A DNA stretch of 64,000 bases from Nemertoderma westbladi. Lineage: Eukaryota > Xenacoelomorpha > Nemertodermatida > Nemertodermatidae. The stretch spans positions 1 to 64,000 of the forward strand of contig JAUCBJ010002291.1 of NCBI GenBank assembly GCA_032718475.1, read 5' to 3'. This document shows, in pieces, positions 52,647-62,415 of the stretch (its first letter is position 1; every line of letters starts with the position of its first letter). The notes under the pieces are model-generated. The model made no database searches. It worked only from the letters and a program-made list of their open reading frames with translations, and was not told the DNA's origin. A program made the position numbers and the translations under genes.

Positions 52647-53120
52647 AGAAATATAAATTAAATGTGTGCGAACTGTTCACGTTATTTTTATGCAATATAT
52701 AATGTTATGAGCCTGAAGATAAATACTCTCTGAGTTCATTAACTTTTTCCTCATCGATTACAGTAATTATTCTCAACCCTTCCTTGAGTTATCTTCCTTC
52801 AAGCTACATTGCAGTTAATCAGTTCGTCAATAAACTACATTCTGCATCAGATACATCAGATGTTCCATTCCCATCATTAAAAGTACTGTAAGATTTATAT
52901 GTTGTATTTAAAATACTCATGGAAAGGAAGCCAATTTACTGTGTCACCGCTAAATTGTATTATTTCACCCCCCAGTTACAACATGTCTTGCCGCAGTAAT
53001 GGAACTTTGCTTAGTCAGGCTTTCTTGAACTGAGGAGGTTAAGAAAAAATGTCGCAGAAAGTTCTCTCCTTTAGCATAAGATTGTTTTTTTCACCTAAAG
53101 TAAATACCTTAAGTTTTTCA
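52647..53120. other. Non-coding stretch
   Basis: No feature was recognised in these 470 bp. Confidence 0.5.
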
Positions 53121-53762
53121 TTGTGGGGCGAGCCACGAAGTGAGTGAGCCTTAGCGTAGTGGTACCATTAATCAACCTGTCGTTCTGTCGTTCTGTCGTG
53201 TTCAATTTTAAACGTTAATAACTCGGCCAATCTTTGATGAAATCTATCCAAACTTGGTACACATGTTGTTTGGCAAAAGTTTAGAAATTTTCCAAGTTGA
53301 ATTTCCGTGTGGCCTTCGAGAAGCTAAGATAATAGCAGTTAATTAGTTAATTAAGTTGATTACGGTGAAAACACCATTTTCAACCTGCCGTTTAAAGGAA
53401 ATTAATTGTTTTACAGTATAAGATTTAAATAATTATACTTAAAAATTATACAGATGTAATCCACATACGCCATTCTATTATAGTTTTTAATTAGTTCAAG
53501 TGATTTGCTTTAATAAATGTGTCTTTAATTGATCTAAACGTAATTAAACGGCACAATTATTGACTACAAATTTAATCCTTCCCATTATTGGTCAAGTCTC
53601 TGCTGGTGTGGAGCTAGCTTGCTGGGAGTTGTGGCTGTAGACTAACCAGAGAGGAATTGTAATAGGCAACCAGTATTGCTATTCCAGCCCAGACAGCATT
53701 CTTTAAATCCAACATCCCAACATCCTACCTGTATTCCAATTCCTATTGACTCTACTATAAGT
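53121..53762 (-). repeat. Interspersed repeat of about 640 bp, minus copy
   Basis: It is the reverse complement of 57177-57822. One end reads TGTGGGGCGAGC, next to a segment rich in GTCGTTCTGTCGTTCTGTCG; the other end reads CAATTCCTATTGACTC. It has no coding capacity. It could be a short non-autonomous transposon; the ends are not inverted repeats of each other as far as I can see. Confidence 0.75.
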
Positions 53763-54206
53763 GTTGTATTATTATCACTATCACTGAATTGTGTTTATTA
53801 TAGGCTGGACGGGCCGCATAACCGTTCGACTACTACTACTATTGCCATCTCAGGTAAATGACAGATATAATAACATAAATACAATCCATGGCATGGCTGT
53901 TGTAGGCTTCTGAAATAGTTTATTCCACAATGTATATGTCTGGTTATTTTTTAATTGAATTTTTGCAAAGTAGTAAAATTAATGTTCTTAAAAATAATAT
54001 TATTATTTTATATGTAACCTAGGAAATTAGCTACATTTTTTCGCTGCAGCTTTAAGAGTGTACATTGATTTATTAATATTATTTCAATACCCATATTACT
54101 GCATCGGCATAAGATGCGTTGGCGTTGTATCACACATCTCCACATATCACACATCTCCACATAGATGTATCAACAGTTACTCGCACAGTTTCGAAACTTC
54201 GCATAG
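53763..54206. other. AT-rich stretch
   Basis: No gene was recognised. A short CACACATCTCCACATATCAC duplication lies near 54130-54170. Confidence 0.45.
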
Positions 54207-54494
54207 TTATAACTGTATAAAGATCGTCAGTCTGCGTTTAGGAAAAATATTTTATGACAAAACAGGACAAGCGACGAGCGCAACGAGGCATATAATGAAG
54301 ACGAGTACTGCGTTGACTAAATTATTATATAAACCACCTGCCTTCAATTATTGATCGCATCCCTAGTTATTATTATTATAAAGATCGTCCTAGCCTGCGT
54401 TTAAGAAATATATTTAAATACAAAACAGGACGAACGCAACGAGGCTTATAATGAAAACGAGTACTGCGTTTATTATATTCCTATAAACCACCTG
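54207..54494 (+). repeat. Direct duplication of about 130 bp
   Basis: Copies at about 54207-54345 and 54366-54494 share ATAAAGATCGTC, GCAACGAGGC, ACGAGTACTGCGTT and ATATAAACCACCTG. The second copy runs into the left arm of the foldback element. Confidence 0.7.
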
Positions 54495-56289
54495 GCTTTG
54501 CATATTGAATGTGCGATTGGAAATAAGTTCGTGCTACCCTTCCGTGGGTGGTAGATGTCGCGGTTATGTATTGGTGGTTGGGAAGGGTGGGGGGGGGGGG
54601 GGGGGGGATTAAAAGGAGTGAACACGTACTGTCCCCCTTTCTTTGATTGATTGGTGGTGTGGGTAAATTTCTCAAAACCTGATTTTGTGATACAGTCGCT
54701 CAATTTTAATTTGTATCTCATAACTGGGCCTCGTGCTGCGCGAAGGCCCCACGAACGTGTCCTATTTATTGTACATCTATGTTCCATACACTCTCCTGTG
54801 TCTCGGGACCCTTCCACCCTTCCACCGGTCCTAGAGAGCAGTAACCCACTAGCAGCGATGCTATTAGGCTTCCGTATATTACCCCATTTATAATATATTA
54901 GGAGCATGAAATATCCTGTCTTATAATTACAAATTTTCGTTAAAATATCCTATTTTTGTCCACGAAAGTGCCGAAAATATAGTCCCTCATTCGAAATTTT
55001 TTCCTGAGAAAAACAAGTACTTTATCCCTAGGGAAAAAGTGCCAGAATTCTATTTATTTTCTAACGATTTTTCGTTTTATATTTTTTTAAAGAATTAAGC
55101 AACAAAAAGTACCAATATAATAATATAATAACGTTTTACATGGGAAAAAAGTCTAACATTTTTTTCCAATATTATCTATATAACCTCGCTGGCGCGCGTA
55201 GAGGAATGGCTTAGCGTCATAAAAATATGAAAATGTGACAAAAGCGCCAAATCTGTTTTGTACAACGATTATTCCATTTGATTTGAGGGTACTAATATTA
55301 TATTATACACTAGCTGGAATACCAGCTCGCTGACTGTAACAACATAATAATTATTGTATCTTAGCGGTTTATAAAAGAGTTTGTAGCTGAGTTTCACTGT
55401 TTCATTTTGATGTACTGGAACATAGTGGAGAATTATTGGCTTTGAAATCGACTTTATATTTATTTATTACATAGATTAAGTAGGTTAAACAGTAAACCAG
55501 TACTTGGTGGTCAACTATACAAAGAAATGTATCGATTGTATTTGTGTTCTTATTTCGGTTATTAAGTTATTATTTTTATTTATTTATTTATTTATTTCGG
55601 TTATTATTTAAGGAGGTAAAATTAAGTCACTTTGTATAAAAATAACATAGGTCGATTCACCGTGTCCCGTTCTGGTCGATTCACCGTGTCCCGTTCTCAC
55701 AAAGGTTTTCGTATTTTATTCGAGATGTTAGATTCGATTCTATTAGAAGTTAAATAGTGTATAATATGAAATATTCGCCCATGCAGGGTCATACCTACAC
55801 CATGTTAGTGAGTGGGGAAGGATTTTTCTCCATATTGTAGACGTTGATGCAATTATAATTATTCAACTACTACAGCTAGCTGAGGTAGCAAGTAAATTCA
55901 ATGGCTGGGGTGGGGTGTCTGTTGCGACTGGTCATTGGATTGATCACTATGGCAAACGTTGGAGACTTATACCCCACAAAAAAAAATATATATATACACT
56001 CAGGACACGTTCGTGGGGCCATCGCGCTCGCGCAGGACAAGGCTCAGTTATCAGATACAGATTAAAATTGAGCGACTGTATCACAAAATCAGTATTTGAG
56101 AAATTTAACCATACCGACAATCAATCAAAGAAAGGGGGATAGTACGTGTTCCGCCCTTTTAATCTGCACCCCCCCCCCCCCTTCCTACCAACCAATACAT
56201 AACCGCGACATCTACCACCCAAGGGGCGGAAGGGTAGCATAAACTTATTTCCAATCACACGTTCAATATGCGAAGCCATGTGGTTTATA
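54478..56289. mobile_element. Foldback element with inverted arms of about 290 bp
   Basis: The left arm (54478-54770) and right arm (55998-56289) are inverted copies: TCCTATAAACCACCTGGCTT at the left end and AAGCCATGTGGTTTATAGGA at the right end, with TGATACAGTCGCTCAATTTT paired inside and a G or C run in each arm. The 1.2-kb spacer (54771-55997) has no transposase. It could be a non-autonomous DNA transposon or two inverted copies of one repeat. A frame at 54473-54907 is a product of the arm. Confidence 0.65.
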
Positions 56290-56946
56290 GGAAATATCGA
56301 GAATTCGAGAAAATCGAGAATACGAGAAACTCGATCGAAATACCTGCTCATCCCAGTATCCGTCCATAGTCACCGGACAGCTGCGGTTTATTCCCGTAGA
56401 ACAGTAGAATTACCGCAGCTTCCGACCCAATTCGACAACGAATTCGCCTCGCACTTTCACGTGGCAGAGAACGTAATCTGGTACGATACACGTCTGCCCG
56501 ACTTTCAACAATTTCCCCCAGGCGATCACAGGATCCGGCTGTCCGGGCCGCCGCTAAACCCAAATCGCAATCCTCGTCGATTCGTCCAGTCGTCGACGTA
56601 AGTTGGACTCTTCCCACCGCACTCTTACTGACAAGCAAGCAATTCCGTAGTATTTATTCCTCAGTTAATCGCATCTTGATGCCACTCGGCTGCTCGGGTC
56701 CAGATACATCGGACTGTCGGAAGCTGTTTAGATGAAGAAGTTGTTTAGATGGCCTTGCCGTTGCCAACGACCAACGACCTGAAGACGGCACCGGTAACTC
56801 TGTACCACTGTAACTGTTAACAGTACCGGTAACCTACTGTAATCCTGTAGTCTCCTAGCATCCAGCTGATGCCAAGCCTAATAATTTTTGGGTAGATTAA
56901 TTTAATATAACCGTAAGACAGTTACACAGATGCTGCACGAAGAACC
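56290..56946 (+). other. Unassigned stretch with a 107-codon frame
   Basis: The plus-strand frame 56278-56601 contains FASHFHVAENVIWYDTRLPD, which looks protein-like, and the local GC content is higher than around it. No family was recognised and no splice sites were assigned. Further right are GTACCGGTAACC and GTAACTGTTAACAGT palindromes. Confidence 0.3.
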
Positions 56947-57172
56947 CACGCAAATTCAACTTGGAAAATTTCTAAACTTTTGACTTGCTAAACTTTCATT
57001 AACATTTGGCTGAGTTATTAACGTTTAAAATTGGACACAACAGAACGACAGAACAACAGATCGACAGAACGACAGAACAACAGATCAATAGATCAACAGA
57101 ACAACAGACACACCGATTGAGTTAGTGGTACCTGTATGCTGAGCTCGCTTACTTTCGTCGCTTACCCCACAA
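56947..57172 (+). repeat. Partial copy of the 640-bp repeat
   Basis: It matches the last 200 bp of the next copy (57640-57822), including ACAACAGAACGACAGAACAA and CGCTTACTTTCGTCGCT, and is followed at once by a full copy, so the family can occur in tandem. Confidence 0.75.
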
Positions 57173-57176
57173 CATT

Positions 57177-57822
57177 TATAGTATAGAGTCAATAGGAATT
57201 GAAATACAGGCAGTGTATGGTTGGAGTTATGTCTGGGTTGCTATAGCAATACTACTGGCTGCCTATTACAGTACAATTAGCCTCTGGTAAGGTTACATCA
57301 ACATCTCCCAGACAGCTAGCAGCTCTACACCCCGGCAGAGACTATGTTGACCAATAATGGGCAGGATTAAATTTGTACTCAATAATTGTGAAGTTTTAGT
57401 TACGTTTAGATTAATTAAAGACACATTTATTAAAGCAAATTACTCGAACTAATTAAAAACTATAATAGAATGGGATATGTGGATTACATCTGTATAGTTT
57501 TTAAGTGTAATTATTTAAATCTTATACTGTCAAATAATTAATTTCCTTTAACAGGCAGGTTAAAAATGCAGTTTTTACCCTAATCAACTTAATTAACTAA
57601 TTAAATGATATTATCTTAGCTTCTCGACGGCCACACGCAAATTCAACTTGGAAAATTTCTAAACTTTGGCCAGACTACATGTGTACCAAGATTGGTTTTT
57701 AAAATTGGACACAACAGATCGACAGAACGAGAGAACAACAGAACAACAGAACAACAGACACACTGATTGAGTTAGTGGTATCTGTATGCTAAGCTCGCTT
57801 ACTTTCGTCGCTCGCCCCACAC
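57177..57822 (+). repeat. Interspersed repeat of about 640 bp, plus copy
   Basis: It is an inverted relative of 53121-53762, ending CTCGCCCCACAC. It has no coding capacity. Confidence 0.75.
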
Positions 57823-58680
57823 TAGGATAAAAATAAGGCCCAATAAAAAAGGACCCTAAGTCAGTATGGGGCTACTAATTTCATTTTAGCGCACTGGTCA
57901 TGATATTAATTATGCTTTCTCCATGGCTGCATGTAGGGATAGGTTTATTGGCTTTGACATTGGAGATAACAGCCAATCAGACAGATTTCTACATTTGCTA
58001 AATGTTGTGGAAATGAAAAGTTTTTCGACTAGATTACACCCAGGATTAAGCAATAAACAAAATGCAGTTACATATTATTATTAACTATTCCCGCTTGAAA
58101 CCTTTAGCTGACAAACAAACAGACGTTCAGAATTTTATTATTATTATAGATTTTCACCAACAAAATTACATACGAAAAACTTTTAATAATGTAATAATGT
58201 AAATATAATTGGTAACTTTGGATGTGCACAAGAGAATTACAGCGATATAAATAAATGGATAATATTGAAACATAAACAATATTATAGATATATGAAAATA
58301 TCTTACATAGTAATATTTTGTTTTAAAAGAATTGGAGTAAGAAGGGTCCTCGAAAACTGATGGATTGTTTACTCGAAATTATTCTTACAAAAGGATACTA
58401 TAATCTTACTAATAGGGCGATGAAGCTACAGATTGAGTATCATAGTTGTGGATTGAATAATGTAAATTAAATAGGTTTATAGAGACGGAGGTAAATCTTG
58501 CTTATAGTCAAGTAGACAATGGCGACCACTGTTTAAATTGGGTATGACTGCAGTTTTTTTTGCTAAAGGAGTTAAATTGTAAAGATATTATTTGAATTTA
58601 TGTTAAGTTTCACATAGTCCGCATAGGGCATTTTTTTTCTAGAACACTATTTATCTTAACCCTATTAGTACCGTGCTATA
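57823..58680. other. AT-rich stretch, no gene seen
   Basis: Nothing recognisable in about 860 bp. Confidence 0.5.
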
Positions 58681-59060
58681 AAATGTCATATTGACGCCCA
58701 TCCCCCCCCCCCCCCCCCCCCTTCTAAAATTTACAAATTTTAACGAAACGTCAGATTTTTTGTTTGTACGTAGATTTCACTATTCTGAATCCGACAGTAA
58801 AGAAACATTTCGAAAACATGTGCAGTGGTGGTTATATTGCAGCACCAAAATTACAAGTGGTGAACAATTTTCATAAAATTTGAAAGTTCAAATTTTCAGC
58901 TAATTGTTTTTCAATACAGGTTTTCTGGGGCGCAAAATCCATTGGAAAAATTTAAATTGATCTGATTAGTATAAATGGCTGTTTTAGTAAACTACGTTGG
59001 CAAAAAATTTAAAAGAAACAAGTAACCAGCACTTTTCAGGTTGAAAGATCCCTTTCTCTA
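58681..59060. repeat. Poly-C tract and sequence related to the intron 1 repeat
   Basis: A C run lies at 58704-58722. Then 58900-59045 resembles 50380-50540 (shared GGTTTTCTGGGGCGC and AAGTAACCAGCA-type phrases). It directly borders the truncated LTR element. Confidence 0.6.
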
Positions 59061-59084
59061 CTCGAGAGAATAAGGGTGCAGAGC

Positions 59085-59534
59085 CGGGGTTGGAAGAGAC
59101 GTCGAACTTCCTTAACTATGAGGCGGAGTTGATAACGGATCCAGTTTATAGTGAGGACAGTCTAGGCAAAGTACCGAAAACGGAATACAGCCGACGTAAA
59201 CCAGAACATAGTGCGGCAGTCGCTACCACATGCGGCGGCCACACATGGGTCTACAAATCCACAGAGCCCTGGGAATAGAGCCACATCGTGGCAGGGAAAG
59301 AGACAAAACAACAACAGCGGTAGATACAAACCTAACACCCAGAATAGGCCGAGTCCAAACAACCAAAACACTAAACCACTCGACATGATTCTGAACGCGA
59401 TACGCGATGCGCTATATGAGGAACGCTACAACCCCGATTACAAATGTCAATTGCATAGAAGCGGGACACACAAGACCATAAACTATAAGCAAGACCGAAT
59501 AGCTTATACTGGAAAATTTGGACTATGTCACTGA
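59085..59534 (+). pseudogene. Gag C-terminal part and zinc knuckle, second copy
   Basis: Frames 59090-59278 and 59211-59534 carry EETSNFLNYEAELITDPVYS and then YKCQLHRSGTHKT up to the knuckle start GLCH, where TGA stops the frame at 59532-59534. A shift near 59220 joins them. Confidence 0.65.
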
Positions 59535-60024
59535 TGCGCGGTAGGAGGACACAGGAAGGATGAATGTCAAGAACCTCTGATTAAGTATGCCGAGACTGAT
59601 GGAACTGGAGGCCAGACGATGGCGATGAGCACCATGGGAATACGGATGAAGAGAACAGTACTACTCGGAGTAGTACCAGTGAGGATGATTGGAGAAAGCG
59701 GACGATCGGTTATAACATTAATGTTAGTCGATGTCGGAGCAGCGTTCACGCTAATGGAGAGTTGGGTGGCCGAGAAAATAGGGTTGAAGACCAGGCCAAG
59801 TAAAATGGCAGTGACCACAATATTAAGCAAGGACGATGTCATGAAGATGAGGATGGGATGGTGTGAAATCGGAGCAATAACACAAAAATGGGGCTACCAT
59901 CGAACCCATCCAAATAATCAACTCCAATTATCAACGCCAGGCAACCTACAAAGATCGAGATCGAACAATTCCAGTACCCCTGGACGGCATCGACTTCTCT
60001 GCACCCGAACTAGATGTCCCGAAA
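59535..60024 (+). pseudogene. Retropepsin-like protease, second copy
   Basis: After the TGA the knuckle continues (CAVGG-RKDEC pattern). The protease text is LMLVDVGAAFTLMESWV near 59720-59770, where the catalytic Asp-Ser-Gly has become Asp-Val-Gly. A shift near 59890 breaks the frame 59619-60092. Confidence 0.65.
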
Positions 60025-60690
60025 GTGTCTCTCATAGTCGGCATCGATTGTCCGACAGCCCACGAGAGGCTACAAACTATTTTCGGCTATGACAGAGAGC
60101 GAGACCCAGTGGCCATTCTCATGCCATTTGGGTGGACGCTCAGAGGCCCAATAAAGATGAGGATCCCGTTTAGTGTATCCAAATCCTCTGGATGCATGCT
60201 GTCTGGTACCGTTGAGGACATAGAGCCGAAGCCAAAGACGGGCGATGGGGAGGTCCCATATGGGAAGCGGCCCGAGCAGAAGTCAAGGACAGGCGATGGG
60301 GAGGACCCATATGAGAAGCGGCCCGGGGATGGATATCAGGAGTCGGGGGCGGGTATGGATCTGGAACCACGCGTAGTGGAAAGGGTGGAGGATGAGTCCA
60401 GAGAAATGCCGCCGATAGAGGAGTCAGGAGGAGGAGCAACAGCAAGAGAGTGGGCAGAGGAGAATGGGTTCAATACACAGGACCTAGAGGCAATGGGATG
60501 GAACAGGGACGTTCCTGGCGAGTATCGGTACGGGGATGGGGAAGAGTTGATGGCGAGATATCTGGAGAGATGCCTGGAAGAGACATCAATCCAACTGAGA
60601 GGTATACTGATACCAGGTGGATTGAACAAGAAGATACGGTGTAAAGGAAGAAACAAAAGAGGATTGATCCAACGGGAGAGGAGTCGATGA
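60025..60690 (+). pseudogene. BEL-type protease-RT linker, second copy
   Basis: The 221-codon frame begins SLIVGIDCPTAHERL and has FGWTLRGP. It carries two copies of the GDGE-containing motif, compared with three in the minus-strand copy. It overlaps by four bases (ATGA) the integrase-tail frame that follows. Confidence 0.7.
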
Positions 60691-61001
60691 TGAAGGGTGA
60701 TGGGAGCGGTATAGTTAGAGGAGACGTGTTGAACACGCAGCTGGCAGAGTGCGAGGGGGCTTTAAATGTTAAACCATTTTGTGTACCGAATGATGACCAA
60801 GGGTCATCGTGGGCTTTAACGCAAGCGCACATATTGAGGGGGAGGCCAGCAGAGGTGGAATGTACCAATGACGATGAAATGAAGGGTGGCATTCTGCCTC
60901 CAAAAGACGATTATGAATTCTGTGAGATAACCGGAAGGATGGACAGGAGACAGGAGAAGAGGGAGGGGGGGGAGGCAGTGACGGGCCAGATGTGGATATG
61001 A
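60687..61001 (+). pseudogene. BEL-type integrase tail, second copy
   Basis: It contains ECEGALNVKPFCVP and AHILRGRPAEVEC, matching 24244-24576. The integrase catalytic core is absent. Confidence 0.65.
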
Positions 61002-61599
61002 AACCTACCAATGAAAAAACAACCAAGGGTAGCATTCGACTACAAAAGAGGAATTTTATGAAGTTATCCAAGAAAGGAGGCGTTAAAGTTGATCACTGAA
61101 ATTCCTCAAATCCAGCTAGTATCATTACGTGATCTATTGTTTGATGATGTCAAGCAGCTAATGACTCCGGTACAAGTTGTTACATTGAAGTTAAAACCGC
61201 GATTGGCACATGCAGAGTTAGCGACAGATGTATTTGAGTTAACAAAATAAAACTAGAAAACCGCCTGGAAGTTGAGATAAACTGCATTAGTGAACCGCTA
61301 TCTGCTGATTCATTAAGGAAAGAGTTTATTTGAACAATATCTTCGATTCAAGCCAAACTATGTAAAATTGTACAGGAAATAATTAAACTCAAAAACGAAA
61401 ATGTACACATTCATCAGGAAGTACAACACGAACGCCACAAATGATTAATTTTTGAAAACCAAGTATCCCTGCTTCAATCTAGCAAAGAAAAAGATGAAAT
61501 AACTGATGAACTCCCAGAAAAATATATCATTCTAAACAAATGGGACCCGCCTGAATTTGAGAGACCAAACTAAAAGAAAATGTGCAATTCAACACCGCA
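61002..61599 (+). pseudogene. Probable LINE ORF1, decayed N-terminal part
   Basis: Broken plus-strand frames between 61240 and 61590 read as charged, helix-forming text (ENRLEVEINCISEPL, EIIKLKNENVHIHQEV), like the coiled-coil part of a CR1/L2-type ORF1. Several stops interrupt it. It leads into the segment below. Confidence 0.4.
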
Positions 61600-62415
61600 A
61601 AGGACAGTATACCTAAATTATTCCATAAAATTAAGTTAAGAACAGATACAATGTACTGCAGGATGACGAAAGGGAAGCTGTCCTTTCAAGTCGGGGAAGA
61701 AACTGTGTGATAATTCTGTCAATAGTGGCGCAGAACAGCATGATATAAAATCATTCTCCAAGGAACAAAAGCGAGCTAATAAACTGGTTGTGGGTATATC
61801 ACTGATTCAGTACCACATAGACGACGTCATCCGACTCAGTTTGAGGCTACCAAGAAATACAAACACTCAGACAGGACTTGGAGAAAAGCAATTTTTCAGT
61901 CTATGTTTGTAAATGGAATAAACATTGAAGAATGTGAATCAGACATAGAAAATTACCTCGAAAGTAAAGGAATACATCAACACCGAATAACCACTAGAAT
62001 ACATGGAAAAATAAAGAATATGAAGTTTACAGTTGATGAGGGATATCGGATATGTCACCCAAATTCTTCATCCAGGCTTCTGGCCTGTTGGTATTCAGTG
62101 CACCTTATGGGAAGATAGAGAAACAACATATGATGGTGTGATTACACGGAAACTATCAATAAAATTGAAAGGTTGTCCAGGCATCGTGTTTGACAGTAGC
62201 AGTTCGGAACCCAGCCAAGGAATGAAGCCAGGTAACACCCACAATCAAGATATGAATGTTAAAAGTGTTAAACACGATAGCGAAATACTGAATTGTAGAA
62301 TTATATCCTTCAACTGTCAAGGTATATTGAGAAATTTATGTTATGTTGAACAACTCTTGGAAAATTGCGAAGTGCTAGCTGTTCAAGAACATTGGCTGGA
62401 CCCGATTGAAGCAAA
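61600..62415 (+). pseudogene. CR1/L2-like LINE ORF1 end and endonuclease start, interrupted
   Basis: Frame 61903-62118 (INIEECESDIENYLESKGI) and frame 62033-62431 (HPGFWPVGIQCTLWE) look like the C-terminal domain of a LINE ORF1. The second frame continues without a stop into the endonuclease motifs IISFNCQGI (catalytic Asn) and VLAVQEHWLD (catalytic Glu). It ends abruptly at the tail of the minus-strand LINE, which inserted here. The remaining endonuclease and RT are not in the window. Confidence 0.6.

Larger units (their letters stand above)
59061..61000 (+). mobile_element. Truncated second copy of the pol-deleted BEL-like element
   Basis: It matches the minus-strand element from the C-terminal part of gag (about 26290) through to the integrase tail (about 24244). 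No LTRs are attached. It has the same deletion junction between protease linker and integrase tail, and the same TGA in the zinc knuckle. Confidence 0.8.
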
